64,000 bases of DNA from Mycolicibacterium xanthum (lineage in GTDB: Bacteria; Actinomycetota; Actinomycetes; Mycobacteriales; Mycobacteriaceae), in contig NZ_JAIFZS010000022.1 in the NCBI RefSeq assembly GCF_019710635.1, forward strand, positions 1 through 64,000. Reading direction: 5' to 3'. The translations under genes and the position numbers were made by a program. Under the pieces are notes generated by a model, which did no database searches, had not been told where the DNA came from, and was given only the letters and a program-made list of their open reading frames with translations. Within the stretch, counting starts at the first letter, position 1, and each line of letters begins with the position of its first letter. Below are positions 17,643-25,335 of this stretch, one piece after another.

Positions 17643-19307
17643 ATGACCATCCTGGCCGCGGTGATCGTCGTCGTGACGCTGATCGTCATGACCACCGGCC
17701 GCCAACCGGCGGTTTTGGCACTGATCTGCGCCCTGGTGGTGGCCGGGCTGGCCGGCATCGCCACCCCGGCCGAGCTGTTCGCCGGACTGTCCAACGGCGG
17801 CGTCATTACCATCGCCGCGATGCTCGTCATCGCCAAGGGGGTGCTCTACACCGGCGTCATCACCCGCGTCACCTACCGACTACTCAACGGAGTCAGCACC
17901 GCGCGCCAGGCCCTGGCCCGGCTCATCCCGCCGGTCGGCGTCGCCTCAGCGCTGATCAACACCACCCCGATCGTCGCGATGCTCATCCCCGCCGCCAAGG
18001 AACTCGAACGCCAGTCCGGCGTCCCGGCCCGCGCCATCCTGCTGCCCGTCGCGCACGCCACCACGCTGGCCGGCTCGGCCACGCTGATCGGCACCAGCTC
18101 GAACCTGCTCATCGCCGGCATCGCCGGCCCGGCCGGCGTCGAGCTGACCATGTTCAGCTTCGTGCCGATCGCGGTGCCGGTCGCCCTCGTCGGCTGGGCG
18201 GTGCTGTTCATCCTGGCCCGGCGGATGCTGCACGGCACCACCAAGCACAAGGAGAGGACGCTGGACTGGCGCGCCGAGATCCCCGTCGCGCGCCACTGCA
18301 ACGCCATCGGTCGCACCGCCGCCGCGCTCGGCGTCGCAGAAACCCCGGACTTCGCACTGCTCGAGATCCAGCGCTGGGGCGAACCGATCGACGCAGACGC
18401 GCCGATGCAGCCCGGCGACGTGCTGGTCTACCGCGCCACCGAATCCGGCGTGCGTACGCTGTGGGCCAGCCCCCGCTTCGGCCAGGCGCCCCAGGACCTC
18501 TACATGGTGTCCATCTCCACCGACGAGCAGAAGACCGTCCGCGACCTCGAAGCCGACGACACCATCCAGGTCATCGCCGCCCAGACCACGAAACTGCTGC
18601 GCGACACCACCGCCCGGCCCGGCGAAATGTGCCTGGTCACCGCCAGCTCGGTCGACAAGCTGGTCGACAACCCGCTCGTCGGGCTGTGGCAGAAGGTCGC
18701 CGGCAAGGCCCCGCAGACCCGCAAGACCTGGATCGCGCTGACCATCCTGCTCGGCGTCGTCACCTCCGCCGCGCTCAACCTCGCCCCCATCGAGCTGATC
18801 GCGGTTACCGGAGCCACCCTGATGGTCGTCACCGGAGTGCTCACCCCCCGCTCGGCGGTGCGGGCCTTGAACTGGAACATCCTGGCGATCATCGCCGGGT
18901 CCGTGGGCCTGGGCGTCATCGTCGTCAACAGCGGTCTCGGCGACATGATCTCCTCGGCGATCCTGTCGCTGTCCACCGGCTCGACCGCGCTGGTGGTGCT
19001 CGTCATCGCGGCCGGCACCGCGGTCCTGACCAACATCGTCTCCAACGCCGCCGCCGCGGCCATCCTCACCCCGGTGGCACTGACCATCGCCGAGACCACC
19101 GGGCTGGATCCGGTCCTGCTGCTGACGCTGATCGGCACGTGCATCTCGTTCACGTTCATCAACCCGTTCAGCCACCAGTCCAATCTGATGGTGATGAAAC
19201 CGGGCGGCTACAGCACCGCGACCTTCGTCCGCTTCGGGATCCCGCTGATCCTGGTCTGCCTGGTCACCGTGTTCCTGGTCGGGTGGGGCCTGCTCTCCTT
19301 GCGTTGA
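17643..19307 (+). CDS. SLC13/DASS-family permease with internal TrkA-C domain
   Basis: A 554-residue inner-membrane transporter. Hydrophobic helices fill the N-terminal 215 residues, including ALINTTPIVAMLIPAA and TLIGTSSNLLIAG, the SNT-like helix-break motifs typical of sodium-coupled anion/dicarboxylate symporters. Residues ~220-350 form one or two cytosolic TrkA-C (RCK_C) modules (GDVLVYRA; PGEMCLVTA), and the membrane half repeats as ALVVLVIAAGTAVLTNIVSN and PFSHQSNLMVMKPGGY. Substrate cannot be read from sequence: sulfate, citrate or dicarboxylates are possible. The stop codon TGA lies inside a 63-bp interspersed repeat. No partner genes. Confidence 0.88.
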   Translation: MTILAAVIVVVTLIVMTTGRQPAVLALICALVVAGLAGIATPAELFAGLSNGGVITIAAMLVIAKGVLYTGVITRVTYRLLNGVSTARQALARLIPPVGVASALINTTPIVAMLIPAAKELERQSGVPARAILLPVAHATTLAGSATLIGTSSNLLIAGIAGPAGVELTMFSFVPIAVPVALVGWAVLFILARRMLHGTTKHKERTLDWRAEIPVARHCNAIGRTAAALGVAETPDFALLEIQRWGEPIDADAPMQPGDVLVYRATESGVRTLWASPRFGQAPQDLYMVSISTDEQKTVRDLEADDTIQVIAAQTTKLLRDTTARPGEMCLVTASSVDKLVDNPLVGLWQKVAGKAPQTRKTWIALTILLGVVTSAALNLAPIELIAVTGATLMVVTGVLTPRSAVRALNWNILAIIAGSVGLGVIVVNSGLGDMISSAILSLSTGSTALVVLVIAAGTAVLTNIVSNAAAAAILTPVALTIAETTGLDPVLLLTLIGTCISFTFINPFSHQSNLMVMKPGGYSTATFVRFGIPLILVCLVTVFLVGWGLLSLR

Positions 19308-19364
19308 CACTGCACTCAGGGCGGAGAAGTTCGAGTGGGGGCCGCCGTGGACGCAGCCTGAACG
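19302..19364 (+). repeat. 63-bp palindrome-ended interspersed repeat, copy 1
   Basis: Arms CGTTGACACTGC and GCAGCCTGAACG (12 bases each) enclose a 39-base core containing GAGAAGTTCGAGTG. The TGA of the SLC13 gene is formed by the left arm. Four more copies of identical length and layout occur at 31909, 32888, 34046 and 34942. Confidence 0.85.
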
Positions 19365-19478
19365 CATCCGCGGGCCCCGTCGCGAGGAATTCCCGCCACG
19401 GCGGTCGTTCCGCTCGGGCGACAATGAGGCTATGTGTAAGGGTCTGACGTCAGCGCCGGTCAGCAGCTCGCCGAGACT

Positions 19479-19925
19479 GTGCTGCGGAAGCTGCTGCAGC
19501 GCATCGATAATGCCAATGCCGAGGGCCACGGGCCTTATCTCGTGTCTCATGCCTGGACCACCGGGACAGTGATCCACCTCGTCTACACCGCGCGTCCTTC
19601 GGGGCGGGTCTGGGGGCTGGCCCGCGACACCGCCAAGTCCATCATCGACCCCGGGCCCTGGCCGGATGAGGACGAGGCGGCCCGCTACTACTACCTGCTC
19701 GACTTCGAGGAAAACCAACCGTCGTAGTTCCGTGGCCCAGGAGACACCCACACCATCTGGTGGTTCGGCGCTCCTCGCGACGGTCTACCCGAGCACCTGT
19801 CCGATATACCCGACGAGCACAGATACCGGGTGTCGGAAACCCCAGTTCCGCCTCCCGCCAAGGGAGAAACTCCCCACGTCGACCCGCGGCGGTACGGCAA
19901 TAGTCCTGAGCCGGGCGGCTCCTGA
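19479..19925 (+). pseudogene. Hypothetical gene interrupted by in-frame amber codon
   Basis: From a GTG at 19479 the frame gives 82 residues (LRKLLQRIDNANAEGHGPYL ... YYYLLDFEENQPS) and then TAG at 19725-19727. The same frame continues as protein-like sequence for 65 codons (GPGDTHTIWWFGAPRDGLPE ... HRYRVSETPVPPPAKG) to TGA at 19923. The two halves together make a ~148-residue protein of unknown function, so I read this as one gene broken by a nonsense change. In-frame coding sense seems to extend slightly upstream (SDVSAGQQLAETV) to a TAA near 19437, so the true start may also be lost. An independent 82-residue product is the alternative. Confidence 0.55.
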
Positions 19926-19930
19926 GGACC

Positions 19931-19986
19931 ATCGACAGGGCTGTTCTCCCGATCTGATATCTCCTGCGATACCGAATCCCGGGAAC
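19931..19986 (+). repeat. ~55-bp direct repeat with dyad, left copy
   Basis: Shares ATCGAC, GGGCTGTTCT and GATCTGATATCTCC with a copy at 20531-20585; this copy has an extra CCC in the middle. The pair brackets the 54-residue ORF and the XRE gene. Confidence 0.65.
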
Positions 19987-20048
19987 GGTGCGATCCTACG
20001 TCCCGCGTCTCTCCGCGCAAGGGACATGGGGGCTGGCGCCTCGCTCGC

Positions 20049-20213
20049 ATGTGGACGTGGATTGACAGATTGCCGACAGTCAAGCAACGCGATCAGATCC
20101 GTAAGACGCTGGAATACACCAAGTACTGGTTCCGCGTCTGCGGCTACTCCATCCGGCCATTGACGACCAGTAGCGACCCACTTAGTGTTGCATTAGAGTG
20201 CAACAAGCAGTGA
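20049..20213 (+). CDS. Small 54-residue protein before XRE regulator
   Basis: Starts at ATG 20049. The first 40 residues look real and basic (WTWIDRLPTVKQRDQIRK, YTKYWFRVCGYSIRPL); the last 14 are encoded by the operator region of the next gene and are probably incidental. It ends 9 bases before the XRE start. It could be a small partner or toxin of the regulator, or the tail of a decayed gene. No family recognised. Confidence 0.4.
   Translation: MWTWIDRLPTVKQRDQIRKTLEYTKYWFRVCGYSIRPLTTSSDPLSVALECNKQ
20187..20204 (+). promoter_or_regulatory. Dyad operator in front of XRE gene
   Basis: GTTGCATTAGAGTGCAAC: 6-base arms GTTGCA/TGCAAC around a 6-base spacer, centred about 27 bases before the ATG at 20223. 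A purine-rich GAGGAG ribosome site follows. It is a good candidate for autoregulation by the XRE protein. Confidence 0.55.
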
Positions 20214-20222
20214 GGAGTACCC

Positions 20223-20513
20223 ATGGCGAACACAACCGCCCCGGCCGTGTCAGACGCGTCACGACGGGCCGCTAAGCTGACCCGCGACCTGCGGCGCGTC
20301 ATCCGTGACCTCAAAGCCACCCGCGAGGCACGCGGGTTGTCCGCTTCGCAAGTCGCGGATGCCATCGGTGTGCACCGCAGCGTGATTTCGAAGTTCGAGA
20401 ACCAAACCAGCGATCCGAAGTTGTCGACGTTGCTCCGTTATGCGCACGCCGTCGGCGCAGACCTGGAACTCACGGTCGTCGGCGCGGGTACCGCACCTGA
20501 CGTCCGTGCGTGA
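20223..20513 (+). CDS. XRE-family HTH regulator / HigA-like antitoxin
   Basis: 96 residues with a Cro/C1-type helix-turn-helix at ~45-85: LSASQVADAIGVHRSVISKF followed by ENQTSDPKLSTLLRYAHAVG. The N-terminal 35 residues are basic and helical. Proteins of this size act as DNA-binding repressors, often as the antitoxin of HigBA-type modules. No obvious HigB/RelE toxin is adjacent; only a 54-residue ORF precedes it. A GAGGAG ribosome site lies before the ATG and a dyad just upstream suggests self-repression. Repeats flank the locus on both sides. Confidence 0.85.
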   Translation: MANTTAPAVSDASRRAAKLTRDLRRVIRDLKATREARGLSASQVADAIGVHRSVISKFENQTSDPKLSTLLRYAHAVGADLELTVVGAGTAPDVRA

Positions 20514-20530
20514 GGAATTTGGTGACAGCG

Positions 20531-20585
20531 ATCGACCGGGCTGTTCTGATCTGATATCTCCAGCGATATCAGGTTCCGGGGAAGA
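20531..20585 (+). repeat. ~55-bp direct repeat with dyad, right copy
   Basis: Second copy of the element at 19931. It contains a perfect 8-base hairpin, CTGATATC then TCCAGC then GATATCAG. It begins 18 bases after the XRE stop. The first copy has lost part of the hairpin. Confidence 0.65.
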
Positions 20586-20652
20586 AGAGTGGTGCCGTTC
20601 CTGTCGGTGGCTGAGCGCAGCCTGTAGGTAACTACGACAGAAGGGTGCCGCC

Positions 20653-21126
20653 ATGTGCTGGCAATGCGATAACCCCGAGAAGACCACCGACGACTACCTC
20701 GACGTCCTGCGAGAAACCATCCGCGAGCACGGTTGGGCCGTGCAGTTCGTCGAGGAAGAGCGACGACCGTTCGCCTACACCGTGGGCCTGCACGACAGGG
20801 GCCTGCCGGAGTTGTTGGTCACCGGGTTGCAGGCGCAGATGTCGGCGAAACTCCTGAACCTGACCGGCCGTCACATGGTCGACGGGAGCATGGTCCTACA
20901 CCCCGCCGAGCGCATCGCCTACGGAAACAGGTTTCTCCTCGAGGTCGTCGAGGTCGAACACCCGATCGTGCACCTGAAGTTCGCTGCCGGCATCTACGGT
21001 CCGAAAATCCGTGCATATCAGCTGGTCTGGGCCGACGACGTGGGTCGCTGGCCTTGGGACCGTGGGTGGGGCCACGGTCGGCGCCGGCAACCGGTGCTCG
21101 GTATCCGCAGCCGGCGCGCGGCGTGA
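20653..21126 (+). CDS. DUF4262 domain protein
   Basis: 157 residues. The N-terminus MCWQCDNPEKTTDDYLDVLR and the blocks FAYTVGLHDRGLPELLVTGL and the C-terminal WPWDRGWGHGRRRQPVLG are the hallmark pattern of the actinobacterial DUF4262 family. The family is soluble and of unknown function; a CxxC near the start could bind metal. Length is normal. It stands alone, with a GGGTGCC-type spacer before the ATG, between the XRE locus and the FitAB toxin-antitoxin pair. Confidence 0.85.
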   Translation: MCWQCDNPEKTTDDYLDVLRETIREHGWAVQFVEEERRPFAYTVGLHDRGLPELLVTGLQAQMSAKLLNLTGRHMVDGSMVLHPAERIAYGNRFLLEVVEVEHPIVHLKFAAGIYGPKIRAYQLVWADDVGRWPWDRGWGHGRRRQPVLGIRSRRAA

Positions 21127-21199
21127 GGAGCCACCGGTTCCGCCCGAGCGAAAGCGCAGGTCCCACGACCGGTCGGCAGGTTCGACCCGTCGTCGTGGA

Positions 21200-21240
21200 A
21201 AGACTGCGGACAATCTGACTGCATATAGATACTATGACTG
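21200..21240 (+). promoter_or_regulatory. AT-rich promoter/operator region of FitAB pair
   Basis: An AT-rich island in high-GC DNA upstream of the antitoxin. TATAGAT (21224-21230) is a good -10 candidate and overlaps the dyad ATAG-ATA-CTAT (21225-21235). Autoregulation by the RHH antitoxin would act here; the exact site is not proven. Confidence 0.4.
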
Positions 21241-21267
21241 CAACGACTACAGATAGGCGGTACGAAG

Positions 21268-21519
21268 TTGCCGATCCTCACAGTCCGAAACTTGCCAGAT
21301 GAAGTGCACCGCGCCCTCCGGATGCGCGCCGCGCAACACGGCCGTAGCACCGAGGCCGAGGTGCGTGCCATTCTCGAAGAGGCCGTCAAACCCGAAGGGC
21401 GCATCAAGCTGGGGTCGCTACTGGCCGACATCGGCGGGCGGACCAAGTTGACCGATGAGGAGCTCACGGTATTCGAGCAGCGCGACAAGAGCCCGGCTGA
21501 GCCGCTCGAGCTGAAATGA
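21268..21519 (+). CDS. FitA/VapB-type ribbon-helix-helix antitoxin
   Basis: 83 residues beginning at TTG 21268. The N-terminus PILTVRNLPDEVHRALRMRA then AAQHGRSTEAEVRAILEEAV is the Arc/MetJ fold of FitA-type antitoxins: a beta strand for operator binding, then two helices. The C-terminal 30 residues would wrap the toxin. Its stop overlaps the toxin start (ATGA), which is the normal TA operon layout. It neutralises the PIN RNase downstream and should repress its own promoter. Confidence 0.9.
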   Translation: MPILTVRNLPDEVHRALRMRAAQHGRSTEAEVRAILEEAVKPEGRIKLGSLLADIGGRTKLTDEELTVFEQRDKSPAEPLELK

Positions 21520-21944
21520 TCCTTGTCGACACCAACGTCATCTCAGAGCCGCTGCGCAAGGCTCCTGACCCGGTAGTAGTCGACTGGATCGACGCGCAAC
21601 CGCTCGAGACCCTCTACCTGTCCGCAGTGACCGTGGCCGAATTGCGCTTCGGCGTCGCTTGCCTTCCCACCGGCAAACGGAGAGACCGGCTACACGAGAG
21701 CATGGAAAGCCGCGTCCTCCCGCTGTTCATCGGGCGCGTCCTGTCATTCGACCTTGCCGCATCGCAGGCATATGCAGACACCATGTCGCGAGCCCGCTCG
21801 GCAGGACTGGCGATCGGCACCGCCGACGGATACATCGCGGCGACGGCAGCCGCGAACCGGATGGCGGTGGCAACTTGTGACACCGTGGCATTCGCCGCGG
21901 CCGGAATCCCCGTCATCGACCCATGGCATCAGGGTCAGAATTGA
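21516..21944 (+). CDS. PIN-domain RNase toxin, FitB/VapC type
   Basis: 142 residues. The first acidic residue is in MILVDTNVISE (D5), the second in VTVAELRFGV (E ~42), and the third cluster is GTADGYIAATA (D ~104) with CDTVAF near the end. These are the PIN-fold metal-binding carboxylates needed for RNA cleavage. Length and the KxPDPxVVDWID stretch are typical of FitB. Coupled to the antitoxin by ATGA. All catalytic residues are present, so the module looks intact. Confidence 0.92.
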   Translation: MILVDTNVISEPLRKAPDPVVVDWIDAQPLETLYLSAVTVAELRFGVACLPTGKRRDRLHESMESRVLPLFIGRVLSFDLAASQAYADTMSRARSAGLAIGTADGYIAATAAANRMAVATCDTVAFAAAGIPVIDPWHQGQN

Positions 21945-22014
21945 CGCGACACATATTTGCGTCGCTGACCAGGTGCTGCGCGGCAACGACATCCGCCGAC
22001 CAGGAGGTGCACCG

Positions 22015-23130
22015 GTGAAGACCGTGCGCCTGCAGGTGGTGTTGCGCTACGTCGAGCCGGCGGTCGACCGGGTGATCGACGTGCCCGCGTCGGCGACGCT
22101 TCCGGAGCTGCACGAGCTGCTGCAGGCCGCCATCGGGTGGACCGACTCGCATCTGCACCAGTTCGTCACACCGCAGGCGACCTACGGGATGGTGATCCCC
22201 GGCGTGGAGACGTGGCCCGAGGATGAACGCGACGAAACCGGCGCGCGGCTGGCCGATCTCGGCACCGAATTCGAGTATCTCTACGACTTCGGCGACGGGT
22301 GGACCCACCACGTGGAGGTGCTCGGGCCCGGCGGCCCGGCGCCGGGCTGCGTGGACGGCCATGGCGCCTGTCCACCCGAAGACTGCGGCGGACCCGGCGG
22401 GTACACCGAGCTGCTCGACGTGCTCGCCGACCCGGCCCACCCCGAGCACGAACACATGCGCAGCTGGGTGGGTAACCGGTTGCAGCCCTTCGACCGCGCC
22501 GCCACCGATCAGCGGGTGCGGCGGGTGGTCGGCGAGGTGCCCGAGAGCGTGCGACTGCTGCTCGACATGCTTGCCGGCGGGGTGAAACTCACTCCCGGTG
22601 GGCGGCTGCCGCGGACGGTGGTGCGCAGCATGCAGGAGCACCGTCCGCACTGGTATCCGCTTGGCCGCCCCGCGTCCATCGAGGACGACCTGCCCCCGCT
22701 GGGGGCGCTGCACGACGTGCTTCGCGAGGTCGGGTTACTGCGGCTGCGCCACGGGGTGCTCACCCCCACCCGCGCCGCCGGCGACGACCTCGACGTCGTC
22801 CGCCGGCTCAGGTCGTGGTTCGAGCCCAACAGCTTCGACACGACGATCACCGAACTGACCATCGGGGTGCTCGCCGCACACGGACCGCTTCCGCTGGAAG
22901 AGCTTGCGCCGCAGGTGTATCAGCACCTCGGTTATGGCTGGCAGCGCGGCGGGCAACCCATCGACGTGCAGGCTGTGCGGACGGCGATCGCCCAAGAGGG
23001 ACGGATCATGAGGGGGCTCGATCTGATCGACGGCACCAATTGGCGCGAATGGGCCACAGGCCCCTCGGCGCTGTCCCTGCTGCCCCGCGCCGCCATGCTC
23101 GCCGAGGTCTGGACCGCCGGCGGCGGGTGA
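22015..23130 (+). CDS. Plasmid pRiA4b ORF-3 family protein
   Basis: 371 residues from GTG 22015 behind an AGGAGG ribosome site. The N-terminal ~190 residues carry the family signature: LQVVLRYVEPAVDRVIDVPA, LHELLQAAIGWTDSHLHQF, then YLYDFGDGWTHHVEVLG and a Cys-containing GACPPEDCGGPGGY. The C-terminal half (~200-371) is helical and probably a separate domain. The family (IS1096 TnpR-like/pRiA4b ORF-3) has no settled biochemical role. It runs into the next plus-strand gene with 40 bases between them, so they may be cotranscribed. Confidence 0.85.
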   Translation: MKTVRLQVVLRYVEPAVDRVIDVPASATLPELHELLQAAIGWTDSHLHQFVTPQATYGMVIPGVETWPEDERDETGARLADLGTEFEYLYDFGDGWTHHVEVLGPGGPAPGCVDGHGACPPEDCGGPGGYTELLDVLADPAHPEHEHMRSWVGNRLQPFDRAATDQRVRRVVGEVPESVRLLLDMLAGGVKLTPGGRLPRTVVRSMQEHRPHWYPLGRPASIEDDLPPLGALHDVLREVGLLRLRHGVLTPTRAAGDDLDVVRRLRSWFEPNSFDTTITELTIGVLAAHGPLPLEELAPQVYQHLGYGWQRGGQPIDVQAVRTAIAQEGRIMRGLDLIDGTNWREWATGPSALSLLPRAAMLAEVWTAGGG

Positions 23131-23170
23131 CGACAGGCTCAATGTCGGACCCCCGTGCGACTATCGGGCG

Positions 23171-24175
23171 GTGCAGCACGATTGGTTCGAGGCCCTCACC
23201 GGCTTCCGGGAGACGGACTACGACGACACCCGGCGCCGGCTGCGCGTCGACGACGAGCAGCTGGTGTCGACCATCAACGGAAAGCACTACGGTATCGGCA
23301 CGCTGACGCTGCCGACGCTGGCCACCCTGCGCGCGCAGACCGACATCCGCGACGGCCCGCGCAGCACCGTGCGCTGCGTCGCCGGCGATGCCCGCGCCCT
23401 GCATGCCGACCCCGAACTCGACGGGGCGATGTTTCAGGTCGCGTCGCAGTTCAACCTGCTGGAGATGACGGGGCCCAGCGTCACCCCCGAGCACGGGGTG
23501 ACCCGCTACCGCGACGACCACACCCAGGGCCCGGCGTGCGCGATCGCCGCCGGCGCGGCCACCATCTACCGCAACTACTTCGTCCCGATCGGGGATGAGC
23601 AGGGCCAGACGCGGGACCGCCAGCTCGACGGGTTGGCCCACATCGGTCACGCATTGTCCGCGCACCTCGACCGTCCGGTGTCGGAGCTCTGGGAGATGTG
23701 CAACGGATACGCGTTGTGCACCGAGACCGGACTGTCGGCGATCACCCGGCTGCTGTCCGACGGCGGCGAGGACCTGCGCGACGCGCTGCGCGCCCAGCTG
23801 GCGATCGGCCTCCATCAAGGCGTCGACGTCACCGATGTGCGGAACGGCAAGCGCCCCAAGGTGTCGCAGGCCTTCTGCTCCGCACTGCCGGTCTCCTACG
23901 GCGGTGGCCGGACCTCGTCGTGGGAGGCCTTCGCGCGGGTGATCCTCGAGGCGGCCTACGAGGCGACGCTGCTGGCGGCGGTCGCCCGCCCGTCGAACAT
24001 TGTGCTGCTGACCCGGGTGGGCGGTGGCGCGTTCGGCAACGCCGACGCCTGGATCGACGACGCCATCGTGCGCGCGGTGCGGAATGTCGAGCACGCAGGC
24101 CTGGACATCAGGCTGGTCAGCCACGGCCACATCCACGAATCGAACCGGGCGATCGCCGAGCAGTTCGGTGGCTGA
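23171..24175 (+). CDS. Macrodomain-like protein of unknown function
   Basis: 334 residues, GTG start. Segments ASQFNLLEM, TQGPACAIAAGAATIYRNYF and VLLTRVGGGAFGNADAWIDD, with a closing helix then DIRLVSHG, resemble the glycine loop and alpha/beta order of macrodomain/PARG-like folds, which bind or hydrolyse ADP-ribose. This is my own pattern match, not a confirmed family. It follows the pRiA4b ORF-3 gene closely on the same strand. If correct, a role in reversing ADP-ribosylation would fit an accessory region rich in toxin-antitoxin genes. Confidence 0.6.
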   Translation: MQHDWFEALTGFRETDYDDTRRRLRVDDEQLVSTINGKHYGIGTLTLPTLATLRAQTDIRDGPRSTVRCVAGDARALHADPELDGAMFQVASQFNLLEMTGPSVTPEHGVTRYRDDHTQGPACAIAAGAATIYRNYFVPIGDEQGQTRDRQLDGLAHIGHALSAHLDRPVSELWEMCNGYALCTETGLSAITRLLSDGGEDLRDALRAQLAIGLHQGVDVTDVRNGKRPKVSQAFCSALPVSYGGGRTSSWEAFARVILEAAYEATLLAAVARPSNIVLLTRVGGGAFGNADAWIDDAIVRAVRNVEHAGLDIRLVSHGHIHESNRAIAEQFGG

Positions 24176-24248
24176 GCCTCGACTCTGCGGACCGGAACCC
24201 GGAGAGGAGCGCGACGCCTGCCCGGCGTCGAAGATGAAGGTGCAGAAG

Positions 24249-24650
24249 CTATTCCACCGGGTCGTTGATGCGGAACCCGATTGCCGACGCCACCGTCTTC
24301 ATGGTGGCGTCGTGCGTGACGATGACGAGATCCTCGAGGCCGGAGCGCAGCGCCGACGCGAGATGAATGGCATCGAGAGTTCGGACGTGCGGAATGATCG
24401 CTTCCGCTTCCTGGAGCACGGCGTGGTCCAGCGCAATGGTGTCGACGTAATCCAGGATCTGGTCCCGGTCAGCGACCGGCAGGCCTTCACTCCGCAGAAC
24501 GCGGGTGATCTCGGTCCGGAGGATGCGCGAGGACACGACGCGCTCGCCGTCTTGGCCGGTGGTGCTGTCGAACCATTGGGCCGCGGAGCCCGAATGGCCC
24601 AGCATGATCCGGACCGCGACCGAGCTGTCGAGGTAGTGGAAGCTCACCAC
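24249..24650 (-). CDS. vapC: PIN-domain VapC toxin
   Basis: 133 residues. YLDSSVAV (D ~8), RTEITRVLRSEG (E ~47), LDAIHLASAL (D ~92) and VTHDATM (D ~112) give the four PIN carboxylates of the VapC RNase active site. Seven bases overlap with the antitoxin gene upstream. Length is standard. The target RNA cannot be predicted. Confidence 0.9.
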   Translation of the reverse strand: MVSFHYLDSSVAVRIMLGHSGSAAQWFDSTTGQDGERVVSSRILRTEITRVLRSEGLPVADRDQILDYVDTIALDHAVLQEAEAIIPHVRTLDAIHLASALRSGLEDLVIVTHDATMKTVASAIGFRINDPVE

Positions 24651-24895
24651 GAGCCCTTTACCTCGTCGAGGAGTTCGTCGATCGTTGCCGCCGTGGTGAG
24701 CTCGTGCCTGGCGATGGTGCGGGTATGTGCGGGCCCGTTCGATTTCCGGGGAATGAGAATCGCCGATGAGACGGCGGGAACGATGGTGCCGATGCGGCGG
24801 TTGTGCCGGGTCAGCGCATACGGCTCGCCGTCTTCGAGATCGGCGATCATCGCGGCGGGGTTCTGGCGCAGCTCACCGACGGAGATCGACTTCAT
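24644..24895 (-). CDS. vapB: Phd/YefM-type antitoxin paired with VapC
   Basis: 83 residues: MKSISVGELRQNPAAMIADL then DGEPYALTRHNRRIGTIVP is the Phd/YefM DNA-binding fold. The C-terminal half (TIDELLDEVKG) would bind the PIN toxin. First gene of a two-gene minus-strand operon. Just upstream is an AT-rich stretch with direct repeats TCTAC-CATTA-TCTAC (about 24919-24933), a plausible operator. Confidence 0.9.
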   Translation of the reverse strand: MKSISVGELRQNPAAMIADLEDGEPYALTRHNRRIGTIVPAVSSAILIPRKSNGPAHTRTIARHELTTAATIDELLDEVKGSW

Positions 24896-25010
24896 GTCGG
24901 CAGGATAGCCCGAAATTGTCTACCATTATCTACGTTGTTCGTCGGGGGCTGGGAGCCACGGCCACGCTCCGACCGCCGCCGTCTGCGCAGGCCTCCAAGA
25001 GTCCTCGCAC

Positions 25011-25047
25011 GTCCGGACACTGTCCGGACCCCTGCTATGCTCGACTT
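25011..25047 (+). promoter_or_regulatory. Promoter with tandem-palindrome operator for TacA-like gene
   Basis: Two copies of the palindrome GTCCGGAC (25011-25018 and 25022-25029) are spaced 11 bases apart, about one helical turn. They overlap where a -35 would be for the -10 TATGCT at 25036-25041. The ATG at 25048 lies about 7 bases after the -10, so the transcript is probably leaderless. This is the layout expected for TA autoregulation. Confidence 0.6.
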
Positions 25048-25335
25048 ATGAGCGATCGCGCCAACACAGCCCGACGTCATCGACTAGAGGTCCGCGTCAC
25101 CCCGGAACAGGACACCCTCATCCGCCAGGCCGCAGACCTCGAGGACACCACGGTGACGGCGTTCGTGCTCGACACCGTGACGGCACGCGCAAAGGGAGTG
25201 GTGAAGCAGCATCAGGACCTGCTGCTGTCCAACCAGGCATTCGACCGTTTCATCGCCGAGCTCGATAAGCCGGCCACGCCAGTGCCGGAGCTGGTCGACC
25301 TGTTCGAGAAGAACCCGAAGCTCCGCGAGGCGTGA
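25048..25335 (+). CDS. DUF1778/TacA-like antitoxin
   Basis: 95 residues: HRLEVRVTPEQDTLIRQAAD then LEDTTVTAFVLDTVTARAK is the ribbon-helix-helix domain of DUF1778 antitoxins. The tail FIAELDKPATPVPELVDLF with KNPKLRE is the toxin-binding region. Its stop overlaps the acetyltransferase start (GTGA). Likely represses its own promoter through the tandem palindromes upstream. Confidence 0.88.
   Translation: MSDRANTARRHRLEVRVTPEQDTLIRQAADLEDTTVTAFVLDTVTARAKGVVKQHQDLLLSNQAFDRFIAELDKPATPVPELVDLFEKNPKLREA

Noticed and set aside
17576..19751. Long plus- and minus-strand frames over the SLC13 gene (623 and 601 codons)
   Set aside because: Shadows of the permease in other frames, with His/Arg/Gly repeats and no family pattern.
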